Part shown: piece after piece, positions 51,283-62,698 of the stretch
Layout: each line of letters opens with the position of its first letter
Numbering within the stretch: position 1 is the first letter of the stretch
Assembly (NCBI GenBank): GCA_021808195.1
Contig: JAKBCE010000006.1
Coordinates: forward strand, 62,001 to 126,000
Origin: Pseudomonadota bacterium
GTDB taxonomy: Bacteria; Pseudomonadota; Gammaproteobacteria; Steroidobacterales; Steroidobacteraceae
DNA length: 64,000 nt
Direction: 5' to 3'
Made by a program: the position numbers and the translations under genes
Notes under the pieces: model-generated
Databases searched by the model: none
What the model was told of the DNA's origin: nothing
Seen by the model: the letters and a program-made list of their open reading frames with translations, nothing else

Positions 51283-52673
51283 GATGGCTGCGCCCGCGCG
51301 GCCTGTTTCAGACCACCGCGTTTCGCATGTCCATGGGCTACACGCTGCTCGTGACGCTGGCCGTCGGTGTGACGCTCGGTACCACCTATCTGCTGACGCA
51401 GCGCATTCTGCGCGACAACATCGATCTGATCATCAACACCGAGCTGAACAGCCTGCAGGACCAGTACGTTCTGCGTGGCATCCGCGGGGTCAGCGCCGAG
51501 ATCAACGTGCGCATCGACAGCTGGGGGCGGATCGGTTCGGTGTACATGCTGGTGAGTCCGAGCTTCAAGCGCATCGCCGGCAACGTCACCAACTGGCCGT
51601 TCGACGGTGCCCCGCGCGAGCGGTGGCCGGAATTTCGCATTGAATCGATCGAGCCCGGGCAGCGCTCGGTGCATCCGGTGCGTGCCGCGGTGCGCCATCT
51701 GCCCAATGGCGACTGGCTGCTCGTCGGCACCGACATGTCGCAGGACGAGCGCTATGCACAGGCGTTTCAGACCGCCACGCTCTGGGGGATGGGGCTGTCG
51801 ATTCTGGTCGCAGCCATTGCGGGGTTTGCGTTCAGTTTCCGCTTGAGCCGGCGGGTCGGGGCGGTGACCGATACCTGTGTGCGCATCATGAGTGGCGATC
51901 TGGCACGCCGGCTGCCGGTGGCCGGCAGCCATGACGAATTTGATGCGCTCGCCGTGTCGGTCAACCGTGTGCTCGATCGGCTCGAGGAGCAGACTCGCAC
52001 TTTGCGCGCGACATTCGACAGCGTGGCCCACGATTTGCGCGCACCGCTGCAGCGGCTGCGAACGCGCATGGATGCGGTGCTGCGCCTGCCGGATCTGCAG
52101 CCACTCGTGCGTGAGCCGGTGGAGTCGGCGCTGCGCGAGGTCGATCGGCTGCAGCGTACCCTGGCAACGCTGTTGCAGATCGCGCTTGCTGAGTCCGGTG
52201 CGCCGCTCGCCTCGGTCTCCGCCGTGAACCTGTCCGATCTGGTCGGGGAGCTCGCCGAGCTGTTCGAGCCGGTGGCGCGCGAGCGCGGCCTGCGCTTGAG
52301 TGCCCAGATGCAACCGGCGCTGCAGGTCGAAGGCAATCGGCAGCTGCTGGCGCAGCTGATCAGCAATTTGGTCGAGAACGCGCTGAAGTTCGTGCCGGCC
52401 GGCGGCCGGATCGAACTCGGCGTGCAGCGCCACGGCGCTCGCGTACGGCTCACGGTGAGCGACAACGGCCCGGGCATGGCGCCCGAACAGCGTCGCCAGG
52501 CTGGCCAGCCGTTTGTGCGCGTCGGGGCGCAGGGCAGCGGTTCAGGCGGCGGGCTCGGCCTGCTGCTCGTCGGCGCCATCGCCCGCCTGCACCGCGCCGA
52601 GTTCGTGCTCGAGGACAACCAGCCGGGCGTGCGCGCGCTGGTCGATCTGCCGCTGATCGAGGCCGGTGTCTAG
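51279..52673 (+). CDS. Sensor histidine kinase
   Basis: The 464-residue membrane kinase is partner of the preceding regulator. TM1 lies at about 20-41, a periplasmic sensor of about 120 residues follows, then TM2 at about 167-188, HAMP (about 189-240), the dimerisation domain with phospho-His H251 in [16 protein letters not shown], and the ATPase domain with N box ([12 protein letters not shown]), G1 (DNGPGM) and G2 ([11 protein letters not shown]). The sensed signal is unknown. Its stop codon shares the palindrome CTAG (52670-52673) with the convergent folE2 gene. Confidence 0.93.
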   Translation: MRWLRPRGLFQTTAFRMSMGYTLLVTLAVGVTLGTTYLLTQRILRDNIDLIINTELNSLQDQYVLRGIRGVSAEINVRIDSWGRIGSVYMLVSPSFKRIAGNVTNWPFDGAPRERWPEFRIESIEPGQRSVHPVRAAVRHLPNGDWLLVGTDMSQDERYAQAFQTATLWGMGLSILVAAIAGFAFSFRLSRRVGAVTDTCVRIMSGDLARRLPVAGSHDEFDALAVSVNRVLDRLEEQTRTLRATFDSVAHDLRAPLQRLRTRMDAVLRLPDLQPLVREPVESALREVDRLQRTLATLLQIALAESGAPLASVSAVNLSDLVGELAELFEPVARERGLRLSAQMQPALQVEGNRQLLAQLISNLVENALKFVPAGGRIELGVQRHGARVRLTVSDNGPGMAPEQRRQAGQPFVRVGAQGSGSGGGLGLLLVGAIARLHRAEFVLEDNQPGVRALVDLPLIEAGV

Positions 52674-53512
52674 GGGGCGGGGGGCAGCGGCTTACGCTTG
52701 TCGCGCTCGATCAGAGCATAAGCGGAGTGATTGTGGATGGACTCGAAGTTCTCCGACTCCACCACGTAGGACACGATGCGGTCCTCGGCATTGAGCCGCG
52801 TGGCCACATCGCGCACCATGTCCTCGACGAACTTCGGATTGTCGTAGGCGCGCTCGGTCACGTACTTTTCATCCGGGCGCTTGAGAATGCCGTACAGCTC
52901 GCACGAGGCTTCCTGCTCGGCGATCTCGATCAGCTCCTCGATCCACATGTGACGACTCACCTGTGCCGTGATGGTCACATGGGAGCGCTGGTTGTGCGCG
53001 CCGTAATCGGAAATGCGCTTTGAGCACGGACACAGGCTCGTCACGGGTACGACTACCTTCACCCACAGGTCGGTGATGCCGTCGTGCCGCTCGCCGATCA
53101 GGCTCGCCCGGTAGTCCATCAGGCTCTCGACACCGGTTGCCGGTGCGCGCTTCATGATGAAGTACGGGAAGGTCATCTCGATGTGCCCGGCGTCCGCCTC
53201 GAGCCGCTCGGTCATGCTCTCGAGCATGGCCCGGAACGACTTGACGGAGATTTCCCGCTCGCTGTGCAGGATTTCGACGAACCGGGACATGTGCGTGCCC
53301 TTGAAATTGTGCGGCAGGCTCACGTACATGTTGAAGGTCGCGATGGTGTGCTGCTCGCCCGCCGAGCGATCCTTGACCCGCACCGGGTGGCTGATCTCCT
53401 TGATGCCGACTCGGTTGATTGGCAGGTGGCGCGTGTCGGCGCGCGATTGCACGTCCTCGACTTCGGCGAGGTTCTTGTGGGCGGCCATGGCCGGTGTGTC
53501 GGGCGGATTCAT
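52670..53512 (-). CDS. folE2: GTP cyclohydrolase FolE2 (type IB)
   Basis: The 280-residue enzyme converts GTP to 7,8-dihydroneopterin triphosphate, the first step of folate and queuosine/preQ0 synthesis, using metals other than zinc. Family landmarks: [13 protein letters not shown], the [11 protein letters not shown] segment, [21 protein letters not shown] with catalytic Cys, and the C-terminal [15 protein letters not shown]. Length is typical (about 260-300). It is convergent with the sensor kinase, overlapping by 4 nt. It is separated by 96 nt from dxs upstream on the same strand. Confidence 0.97.
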   Translation of the reverse strand: MNPPDTPAMAAHKNLAEVEDVQSRADTRHLPINRVGIKEISHPVRVKDRSAGEQHTIATFNMYVSLPHNFKGTHMSRFVEILHSEREISVKSFRAMLESMTERLEADAGHIEMTFPYFIMKRAPATGVESLMDYRASLIGERHDGITDLWVKVVVPVTSLCPCSKRISDYGAHNQRSHVTITAQVSRHMWIEELIEIAEQEASCELYGILKRPDEKYVTERAYDNPKFVEDMVRDVATRLNAEDRIVSYVVESENFESIHNHSAYALIERDKRKPLPPAP

Positions 53513-53608
53513 ACGCTTTAGCCTACAGGATGGCGGTGACTTTCACCTATACCGATCGGGAGAGCCCCGCGGCACGCGGAGGCTCAGCCGGCAGCGCTGC
53601 GCGAGTGA

Positions 53609-55510
53609 TCAGGCGCGCCCAACGGAGCGGATCGCGCCGCGGGACTGCAGCGACCACCAGCGCTCGATGCCCGCACTCAGGCTGGGCGTGTCGAGCCCCG
53701 CAGCCGCCAGGCACGATTCGCGCGAGCCGTGCTCAATGAACCGGTCGGGAATCCCGATCTGCATCATCGGCATGGTGACGCCCTCGGCGGCGAGCACCTC
53801 GGCGACGGCCGAACCGGCGCCGCCCTGCACCGCATTCTCCTCGAGCGTCACGAGGGCGCTGTGCCGGCCCGCGATCTCGAGGATCAGCGCCTCGTCGATC
53901 GGCTTGATGAAGCGCATGTTCACCACCGTGGCGTCGAGCCGCTCGCCGATCAGCAGCGCACTGTCGAGCAGCGGGCCGAACGCGAGCAGCGCCAGGCCGC
54001 TGCGTCCCTCACGCTTCAGCTCGCCTTTGCCGATCGGTAGCGCCTGCATGGCCTTCTCGATCGGCACGCCCGGGCCGGTGCCGCGCGGGTAGCGCACCGC
54101 GGCCGGACCCTCGACGGTCGTGGCGGTGTAGAGCATCTGCCGGCACTCGTTCTCGTCAGAGGGGGCCATGATCATCATGTTGGGAATGCAGCGCATGTAG
54201 GACAGGTCGTAGCTGCCCTGGTGCGTCGCGCCGTCGCTGCCGACGAGCCCCGCCCGGTCGATGGCGAAGACCACCGGCAGGTTCTGCAGTGCGACGTCAT
54301 GCACCAGCTGGTCATAGGCGCGCTGCAGGAATGTCGAGTAGATGGCGACCACGGGCTTGAGGCCCTCCACGGCCAGCCCGGCGGCGAAGGTGACCGCGTG
54401 CTGCTCGGCGATCGCCACATCGAAATAGCGGTCGGGAAAGCGCTTGGAGAACTCGACCAGTCCGGAGCCTTCGCGCATTGCCGGGGTGATGCCGACGATG
54501 CGTGGGTCGAGCTCGGCCATGTCGCACAGCCACTGGCCGAAGATCTGCGAATACGACGGGCCGCGGGCTGCCTCCTTGAAAATCGTACCGCTCGCCGGAT
54601 CGAACGGGCCCGGACCGTGCCATTTGATCGGATCGGCCTCGGCCGGCGCATAACCCTTGCCTTTGCGCGTGACGACGTGCAGGAACTGCGGCCCGTGCAG
54701 CTTGCGCATGTTGCGCAGCGTGCCGACCAGGGCGCGCACATCGTGTCCATCGAGCGGACCGATGTAGTTGAAGCCGAGTTCCTCGAACAGCGTGCCCGGC
54801 AGCACCATGCCCTTGAGGTGCTCCTCGGAGCGGCGCGCCAGCTCCCACACCGTAGGCATCTGGCGCAGCACCTTCTTGCCACCCTCGCGCAGCGTGGCGT
54901 AGAGCCGTCCGGAGAGCGCGGCGGTGAAATAGTTCGACAGTGCGCCGACGTTCTCCGAAATCGACATGTCGTTGTCGTTGAGAATCACCAGCAGATCCGC
55001 CGGCAGCGAGCCGGCGTGATTCAGCGCCTCGAAGGCCATGCCCGCCGTCATTGCCCCATCGCCGATCACGGCCACTACGCGCCGATTCGAGCCCTCGCGC
55101 CCGGCCGCCACGGCCATGCCGAGCGCGGCACTGATCGAGGTGCTCGAGTGGCCGACGCCGAAGGTGTCGTACTCGCTCTCGGCGCGGTGCGGGAACGGGG
55201 CGAGGCCGCCGTCCTGCTTGATGGTGTGCAACTGATTGCGCCGTCCGGTGAGCACTTTGTGCGGGTAGGCCTGATGGCCCACGTCCCACACCAGCCGATC
55301 GTGCGGCGTATCGAAGACGTAATGCAGGGCGATCGTCAGCTCGACGGTGCCGAGACCGGCGGCAAAGTGCCCGCCGCGGGTGCTGACGGTATGGATGAGG
55401 AACTGGCGTAGCTCATCGGCCACTTCCGGCAGCTGAGCTTCCGAAAGCCGTCTGAGGTCGGCGGGCAGCTCGATTTGATCGAGCAAAGGGTAGCTTGGGG
55501 GCACGCTCAT
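53609..55510 (-). CDS. dxs: 1-deoxy-D-xylulose-5-phosphate synthase Dxs
   Basis: The 633-residue thiamine-diphosphate enzyme is the first step of the MEP isoprenoid pathway. The start at 55510 ([10 protein letters not shown]) gives the standard N-terminus; upstream codons are out of character. TPP-binding motif [18 protein letters not shown]...NDNDMSIS, the [13 protein letters not shown] glutamate (transketolase-type) and the C-terminal domain are present. Length is near E. coli Dxs (620). It follows xseB by 73 nt, a gap with no ispA. Confidence 0.97.
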   Translation of the reverse strand: MSVPPSYPLLDQIELPADLRRLSEAQLPEVADELRQFLIHTVSTRGGHFAAGLGTVELTIALHYVFDTPHDRLVWDVGHQAYPHKVLTGRRNQLHTIKQDGGLAPFPHRAESEYDTFGVGHSSTSISAALGMAVAAGREGSNRRVVAVIGDGAMTAGMAFEALNHAGSLPADLLVILNDNDMSISENVGALSNYFTAALSGRLYATLREGGKKVLRQMPTVWELARRSEEHLKGMVLPGTLFEELGFNYIGPLDGHDVRALVGTLRNMRKLHGPQFLHVVTRKGKGYAPAEADPIKWHGPGPFDPASGTIFKEAARGPSYSQIFGQWLCDMAELDPRIVGITPAMREGSGLVEFSKRFPDRYFDVAIAEQHAVTFAAGLAVEGLKPVVAIYSTFLQRAYDQLVHDVALQNLPVVFAIDRAGLVGSDGATHQGSYDLSYMRCIPNMMIMAPSDENECRQMLYTATTVEGPAAVRYPRGTGPGVPIEKAMQALPIGKGELKREGRSGLALLAFGPLLDSALLIGERLDATVVNMRFIKPIDEALILEIAGRHSALVTLEENAVQGGAGSAVAEVLAAEGVTMPMMQIGIPDRFIEHGSRESCLAAAGLDTPSLSAGIERWWSLQSRGAIRSVGRA

Positions 55511-55583
55511 TCGGGGCAGTGTACACTGCGTAAGGTGGCGCGGATGCGGGTGTTGCAATTCGACAACATTTGGCGGGGCCGGT

Positions 55584-55850
55584 TCACTGGGCGGAGGGGG
55601 CGTTGCCGACCGAACCTTCCGGGACGGCAAACGGCTCGATTTCTGGCGATCCATTGCGCTTCATCAGGATTTCCACTCGCTGCTGAGCCGCCTTCAAGGC
55701 ATTCTGACAATGCTGAGTCAGTTCCACGCCGCGCTCGAATACGCGCAGTGCTTCTTCCAGGGGTAGCTCGCCGTGCTCGAGTCGCTCGACGAGCCCCTCC
55801 AGTTCCGCCAGCGCCTGTTCAAAGTTGGGAAGCTGCTGCTCGGATGCCAC
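55584..55850 (-). CDS. xseB: Exodeoxyribonuclease VII small subunit XseB
   Basis: The 88-residue protein has the compact XseB fold: [35 protein letters not shown] is the family signature (quoted in two parts: [19 protein letters not shown], then [13 protein letters not shown]). The acidic C-terminal tail of about 20 residues is variable. It pairs with XseA, which is not in the window. A promoter with good -35 and -10 boxes lies upstream at 55912-55939. Confidence 0.95.
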   Translation of the reverse strand: MASEQQLPNFEQALAELEGLVERLEHGELPLEEALRVFERGVELTQHCQNALKAAQQRVEILMKRNGSPEIEPFAVPEGSVGNAPSAQ

Positions 55851-55911
55851 GCCAAAATCTCCATCATGGCCGCGGCACTCGGTCGCGGGTCGGGGGACTC
55901 GAAGGCGCCAC

Positions 55912-55939
55912 CTTATACACCGCCCCTCGAGCGGGTCAA
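55912..55939 (-). promoter_or_regulatory. Sigma70-type promoter for xseB-dxs-folE2
   Basis: On the minus strand TTGACC (55934-55939) and TATAAG (55912-55917) are separated by 16 bases; each differs from the consensus at one position. It is 62 nt before the xseB start. The box pair of the divergent rubrerythrin promoter begins only 6 nt away, so the two promoters are back to back. Confidence 0.65.
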
Positions 55940-55945
55940 TTCGGG

Positions 55946-55974
55946 TTGACGCCTCGCGGGCATCCGCTTAAAGT
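55946..55974 (+). promoter_or_regulatory. Sigma70-type promoter for the rubrerythrin operon
   Basis: TTGACG (55946-55951) and TAAAGT (55969-55974) are separated by 17 bases. The start of transcription would be near 55981, just where an operator-like inverted repeat begins, and about 33 nt before the rubrerythrin ATG. Confidence 0.55.
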
Positions 55975-55985
55975 TTCGACCCCAG

Positions 55986-56000
55986 TTAGAACCAGTCTAA
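55986..56000. promoter_or_regulatory. Operator-like inverted repeat before rubrerythrin
   Basis: TTAGA, five bases, TCTAA is a perfect short palindrome placed just after the predicted transcription start. A redox- or iron-responsive repressor would suit this position, but the motif matches no family I can name with confidence. Confidence 0.3.
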
Positions 56001-56013
56001 ATTGGAGAGCGGC

Positions 56014-56427
56014 ATGAATCTCAAAGGTAGCAAGACCGAGAAGAACCTGAAGGACGCCTTCGCCGGGGAGTCCCAGGCCAATCGTCGGTATCTGTATTTC
56101 GCAGCCAAGGCGGACGTCGAGGGCTTCAACGACGTATCGGCGGTGTTCCGTTCGACGGCCGAAGGTGAGACCGGCCATGCGCACGGCCACCTCGAGTATC
56201 TCGAGGCGGTCGGTGACCCGGCCACGGGCCTGCCGATTGGCGAGACGAAGCTCAACCTGAAGGCGGCCATCGCCGGGGAAACCCACGAGTACACCGACAT
56301 GTACCCGGGCATGGCGAAGACCGCCCGCGACGAGGGCTTCGGTGAGATCGCCGATTGGTTCGAGACGCTGGCCAAGGCCGAGCGCTCGCACGCCAATCGG
56401 TTCCAGAAGGCACTCGACAACCTGTAA
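56014..56427 (+). CDS. Rubrerythrin (ferritin-like diiron protein, no rubredoxin domain)
   Basis: The 137-residue four-helix protein belongs to the rubrerythrin family, involved in peroxide reduction. The ATG at 56014 has GGAGAG upstream; a TTG at 56002 is less likely. Diiron ligands are in the pattern [36 protein letters not shown] and [11 protein letters not shown], that is Glu and ExxH motifs in order. There is no C-terminal rubredoxin Cys4 site, so electrons must come from a partner, possibly the Fe-S protein that follows. Length fits the short (sulerythrin-like) group. Confidence 0.92.
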   Translation: MNLKGSKTEKNLKDAFAGESQANRRYLYFAAKADVEGFNDVSAVFRSTAEGETGHAHGHLEYLEAVGDPATGLPIGETKLNLKAAIAGETHEYTDMYPGMAKTARDEGFGEIADWFETLAKAERSHANRFQKALDNL

Positions 56428-56488
56428 GGCACAGAGGCGCTCGGGCGCGGGCTCACCGCCGCGCCCGAGCGCCGAATGGCACGTTCGC

Positions 56489-57853
56489 ATGAGCACTCCT
56501 CAGAACCCCCCGGGCGGCCGCGAGGGCAGCCTGGAAGCTCCCACCCGGCACCCGCTGCAGTGGCGCAGCCCCGAGTTTTACGACCAGGCGGCGCTCGACA
56601 AGGAACTCGAGCGGGTATTCGAGATCTGTCACGGCTGCCGGCGCTGCTTCAGTCTCTGCAATGCCTTCCCGACGCTGTTCGATGCGATCGATGAGACCAC
56701 GAGCGGGGAGCTCGAGGGCGTCGAACGCAAGGTGTACTGGCAGGTGGTCGATCACTGCTACCTGTGCGACATGTGTTTCATGACCAAGTGCCCGTACGTG
56801 CCGCCGCACCCCTGGGCACTCGACTTCCCGCATCTGATGCTGCGCGCCAAAGCGGTGCGCACCCGCAAAGAGGGCGTCAGCCTGCGCAACCGCGCGCTCG
56901 CCGCGACCGAGGCGGTCGGGCGCATCGCCGGCATTCCGGTGGTTGCGCAGGTGGTGAACGCCGTGAACCGCTCGAGCGCGGGCCGCGCGCTGCTCGAGAA
57001 GACGCTCGGCGTCGATGCGACGGCGCCGGTGCCTCAGTACCACTCGCGCACCGCACGCAAACGCCTGCAGCGTCTCGGGACGGCGGATGGGACCGGCGGC
57101 GCAGCGGCGCAGGCCACGCCCGAGACGAGCGGCAAAGTGGCGCTGTTCACCACCTGTTACGGCAATCGCAACGAGCCCGAACTCAACGAGGACCTCGCGG
57201 CGGTATTCGAGCACAATGGCATCGCTGTGAGCCTGCTTGCCGCCGAGCACTGCTGCGGCATGCCGCGCCTCGAGCTCGGGGATCTCGAAGAGGTTGCGCG
57301 GCTGAAGGAGCAGAACATTCCCCAGCTGCTCGCGGCGATCGAGGCCGGCTATGACATCGTAGCGCCCATCCCGTCGTGCGTGCTGATGTTCAAGCAGGAG
57401 CTGCCGCTGATGTTTCCCGAGGATGCGGCCGTGCAGCGCGTCGCCAAGCGCATCTTCGATCCGTTCGAATATCTGATGCTGCGCCACCGTGCCGGGGCGC
57501 TGCGTACCGATTTCAAACACCCGCTCGGCAAGGTGAGCTATCACGTGGCGTGTCACCTGCGCGTGCAGAACATCGGTCTGAAGACCCGCGATGTGCTCGC
57601 GCTCGTGCCCGGTACCACCGTCGAGCCGATCGAGCGCTGTTCGGGTCACGACGGCACGTACGGCGTGAAGAAGGAGTTTCGTGCCGCCTCGATGAAGATC
57701 GGCCGGCCGGTGATGAGTCGGGTCGAGGCGAGCGGCGCGGAGCATTACGCGAGCGACTGTCCGATGGCCGGCCACCAGATCGAGAGCGGGCTCGCCTCCG
57801 GCACTGCGCCGGAGCACCCCCTGCGGCTGCTGCGGCTCGCCTACGGGTTGTGA
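56489..57853 (+). CDS. Heterodisulfide-reductase-like Fe-S oxidoreductase
   Basis: The protein is 454 residues from the ATG at 56489. Two ferredoxin-type clusters are near the N-terminus: [11 protein letters not shown] (about 47-57) and [12 protein letters not shown] (about 89-100). Two CCG-type domains follow: the first has [12 protein letters not shown] and the second [10 protein letters not shown] with [10 protein letters not shown], a CSG variant. The layout resembles GlpC/HdrD/GlcF electron-transfer subunits. It lies between rubrerythrin and a DUF3501 gene, a trio I have seen recur in proteobacteria, suggesting that it reduces the rubrerythrin; no flavin or quinone partner is apparent. 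No membrane helix. Confidence 0.87.
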   Translation: MSTPQNPPGGREGSLEAPTRHPLQWRSPEFYDQAALDKELERVFEICHGCRRCFSLCNAFPTLFDAIDETTSGELEGVERKVYWQVVDHCYLCDMCFMTKCPYVPPHPWALDFPHLMLRAKAVRTRKEGVSLRNRALAATEAVGRIAGIPVVAQVVNAVNRSSAGRALLEKTLGVDATAPVPQYHSRTARKRLQRLGTADGTGGAAAQATPETSGKVALFTTCYGNRNEPELNEDLAAVFEHNGIAVSLLAAEHCCGMPRLELGDLEEVARLKEQNIPQLLAAIEAGYDIVAPIPSCVLMFKQELPLMFPEDAAVQRVAKRIFDPFEYLMLRHRAGALRTDFKHPLGKVSYHVACHLRVQNIGLKTRDVLALVPGTTVEPIERCSGHDGTYGVKKEFRAASMKIGRPVMSRVEASGAEHYASDCPMAGHQIESGLASGTAPEHPLRLLRLAYGL

Positions 57854-57860
57854 GGGTATC

Positions 57861-58445
57861 GTGCAGAAACTAACTCCCGATGATCTGCTCGGCCTCGAGC
57901 GTTATGCCCGCGAGCGCGATGCCTTCCGCGCACGGGTGATCGAGCACAAACGCCCGCGGCGCATCGCGGTCGGCCCGAATCTCACCTGGTGCTTCGAGGA
58001 CCGGCTGACCATCCAGTACCAGATTCAGGAGATGCTGCGCGCCGAGCGGATCTTCGAGCCCGAGGGCATCGCCGAGGAACTCGCCGCGTACAATCCGCTG
58101 ATCCCCGACGGCAGTAACTGGAAGGTGACGCTGCTGGTGGAGTTTCCCGACGTCGCCGAGCGACAACGTCAGCTCGGGCTGTTGAAGGGCATCGAGGCGC
58201 GCTGCTGGGTGGAGGTGCGTGGCCATTCGGCCGTGTACGCGATCGCCGACGAGGACCTCGAGCGTGAGAACGAGGAGAAGACCTCAGCGGTGCATTTTCT
58301 GCGCTTCGAACTCACAGCCGAGATGATCGCCGCGCTGCGCGCCGGGGCGCCGCTCGCCGTCGGCGTCGATCACGAGCACTACCGCCATTGGGTCAATCCG
58401 GTATCCGAGGCGCAGCACGCAGCACTGCTCGCCGATCTCGCCTGA
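57861..58445 (+). CDS. DUF3501 family protein
   Basis: The 194-residue soluble protein is of unknown function, with a GTG start at 57861 preceded by GAGGG. The sequence LTPDDLLGLERYARERDAFR at the start, VGPNLTWCFEDRLTIQYQIQEM in the middle and HYRHWVNPVSEAQHAALLADL at the end are typical of DUF3501. The family travels with rubrerythrin and the Fe-S protein, as here (7 nt after it). Conserved Glu/His/Tyr positions (EHYRHW) might bind metal, but this is a guess. Confidence 0.85.
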   Translation: MQKLTPDDLLGLERYARERDAFRARVIEHKRPRRIAVGPNLTWCFEDRLTIQYQIQEMLRAERIFEPEGIAEELAAYNPLIPDGSNWKVTLLVEFPDVAERQRQLGLLKGIEARCWVEVRGHSAVYAIADEDLERENEEKTSAVHFLRFELTAEMIAALRAGAPLAVGVDHEHYRHWVNPVSEAQHAALLADLA

Positions 58446-58483
58446 TGGGCCAAAGTGGCCTCTTGGGCCGCGCCGTGCTGTAA

Positions 58484-60427
<1,944 letters not shown>

Positions 60428-60435
60428 GGGCGCGC

Positions 60436-62691
60436 ATGCAAGATCAGGAACTGAATTTCGAGGGTGTCGAGCGCCAGGCGCTGCGCGCGTTCACGGAAAA
60501 GGCGTACCTCGATTACTCGATGTACGTCATTCTCGATCGCGCGTTGCCGGCGATCGGCGATGGCCTGAAGCCGGTGCAGCGCCGCATCATCTACGCGATG
60601 AGCGAGCTGGGGTTGTCGGCGGCCTCGAAGCACAAGAAGTCCGCGCGCACCGTCGGTGACGTCATCGGTAAGTTTCATCCGCACGGCGACAGCGCCTGCT
60701 ACGAGGCGATGGTGCTGATGGCGCAGCCGTTTGCCTATCGCTATCCGATCGTCGACGGGCAGGGCAACTGGGGCTCGCAGGACGACCCGAAGTCCTTCGC
60801 CGCCATGCGCTACACGGAGGCGAAGCTCACCGCCTACGCCGATGTGTTGCTCGGGGAGCTGGCGCACGGCACGGCCGACTGGACCGCGAATTTCGACGGC
60901 ACGCTCGAGGAGCCGGTGATGCTGCCGGCGCGTCTGCCGAACCTGCTGCTCAACGGCACCTCCGGCATCGCCGTGGGCATGGCCACCGACATCCCGCCGC
61001 ACAATCTGCGCGAAGTCGCTGCGGCGTGCATTCAGCTGCTGGAGGATCCGGAGGCAAGCACTGCGGCACTGATGAAACACATCAGGGGGCCGGATCTGCC
61101 GACGGGCGCCGAGATCGTCTCTGCGCGCGCGGATCTGAAGGCCTTCTACGAGAGCGGCACCGGCTCGTTCAAGGCACGCGCCACGTACCGGATCGAGGAT
61201 GGCACAGTAGTCGTCACCGCGTTTCCGTACCAGGTCTCCCCGGCGCGCGTGCAGGAGCAGATCGCCGAGCAGATGCGTGCCAAGAAGCTGCCAATGCTCG
61301 AGGATGTGCGCGATGAGTCCGATCACGAGCATCCCGTGCGGCTGGTGCTGGTGCCACGCTCGAACCGGGTGGATCTCACCGAGGTCATGAACCACCTGTT
61401 CGCAACCACGGATCTGGAACGTAACTACCGCGTCAATCTGAACGTCATCGGGCTCGACGGACGGCCCCGGGTACTCGGTCTGAAGGCCATCCTCGCCGAG
61501 TGGCTCACCTATCGGATCGCGACCGTGCGGCGGCGCCTGCAGCACCGCCTGGAGAAGGTGAGCCGGCGTCTGCACATCCTCGAAGGGTTGCTCGCGGTCT
61601 ACCTCAATCTCGATGAGGTGATCCGCATCATCCGGCGCGAGGATGAGCCCAAACCGGTACTGATGCAGCGCTTTAAGCTCTCCGATGAGCAGGCCGAGGA
61701 GATTCTCAACACGCGATTGCGTCACCTCGCTCGCCTGGAGGAGATGAAGATTCGCGACGAGCAGAAGGCCCTCGCCGCCGAGCGCAGCGAGCTCGAGGCA
61801 CTGCTTGCGAGCGAGGCGCGCCTGAAGCGCCAAGTGGCGGCGGAAATTCGCGCCGATGCCGACAAGCACGGTGATGAGCGGCGCACGCGCATCATCGAGC
61901 GCGAGGCGGCGCAGGCGATCGACGAGACCAGCTTGATTGCCAATGAGCCGGTGAGCGTGGTGCTCTCAAGCGGCGGCTGGGTACGCGCGGCCAAGAGCCA
62001 CGAGATCGATCCCCGCACGCTCTCCTACAAGAGCGGGGATGCTTTCCAGGCCATGGCCCGTGGCCGCAGTCTGCAGCAGGCCGTGTTCCTCGACAGCACC
62101 GGTCGAACCTACTGCCTGCCGGCGCATTCACTGCCCTCCGCGCGCGGCCAGGGCGAGCCGCTCTCCGGCCGGCTCAACCCACCGGATGGTGCGAAGTTCG
62201 TCGGGGTGATGCTCGGTGAGCCGCAGGATCTGTGGCTGCTCGCGAGCGATGCAGGCTACGGGTTCACCGTGCGGTTGGAGGATCTGATCACCGACCGGCG
62301 CGCCGGCAAGACCGTGCTCACGGTGCCGGAAAATGCGCTCGCGCTGCCGCCGGCGCGCGTGCCGTCCGAGGACGGGCTGGTGGTGGTGGTCGGCTCGGAG
62401 GGCAAGCTGCTCGCCTTCCCGGTGAGCGAGGTGCCACAGATGCCGCGTGGCAAAGGCAACAAGCTCTACGACATACCGGGCAAGAAGGCCGCGGCACGCG
62501 AGGAGACCGTCGTCGCGCTCGCCGTGGTAGCGCCGCGCGGCGCGCTCGAGATCTGGGCGGGGGAGAAGAAGCGGGAGTTGTCCTGGGCAGATTTGCAGCA
62601 CTATCGGGGCGAGCGCGCGCAGCGCGGCGCGATGCTGCCGCGCGGCTGGCCGCGCAGCGTCGAGCGGCTCGAGGCGCTCGCGCCGGGCTGA
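60436..62691 (+). CDS. parC: DNA topoisomerase IV subunit A (ParC)
   Basis: The 751-residue subunit cleaves and rejoins DNA. The start at 60436 ([10 protein letters not shown]) was preferred to an upstream in-frame start inside parE. The quinolone-determining region [24 protein letters not shown] keeps Ser86 and Glu90 (the E. coli Ser80/Glu84 places), so it looks wild type. The catalytic Tyr is near Y126 in AMRYTEAKL. The C-terminal beta-propeller (about 490-740) has GxGK(M)-like [11 protein letters not shown] and [13 protein letters not shown]. It follows parE by 8 nt. Confidence 0.98.
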   Translation: MQDQELNFEGVERQALRAFTEKAYLDYSMYVILDRALPAIGDGLKPVQRRIIYAMSELGLSAASKHKKSARTVGDVIGKFHPHGDSACYEAMVLMAQPFAYRYPIVDGQGNWGSQDDPKSFAAMRYTEAKLTAYADVLLGELAHGTADWTANFDGTLEEPVMLPARLPNLLLNGTSGIAVGMATDIPPHNLREVAAACIQLLEDPEASTAALMKHIRGPDLPTGAEIVSARADLKAFYESGTGSFKARATYRIEDGTVVVTAFPYQVSPARVQEQIAEQMRAKKLPMLEDVRDESDHEHPVRLVLVPRSNRVDLTEVMNHLFATTDLERNYRVNLNVIGLDGRPRVLGLKAILAEWLTYRIATVRRRLQHRLEKVSRRLHILEGLLAVYLNLDEVIRIIRREDEPKPVLMQRFKLSDEQAEEILNTRLRHLARLEEMKIRDEQKALAAERSELEALLASEARLKRQVAAEIRADADKHGDERRTRIIEREAAQAIDETSLIANEPVSVVLSSGGWVRAAKSHEIDPRTLSYKSGDAFQAMARGRSLQQAVFLDSTGRTYCLPAHSLPSARGQGEPLSGRLNPPDGAKFVGVMLGEPQDLWLLASDAGYGFTVRLEDLITDRRAGKTVLTVPENALALPPARVPSEDGLVVVVGSEGKLLAFPVSEVPQMPRGKGNKLYDIPGKKAAAREETVVALAVVAPRGALEIWAGEKKRELSWADLQHYRGERAQRGAMLPRGWPRSVERLEALAPG

Positions 62692-62698
62692 GCGGCGC

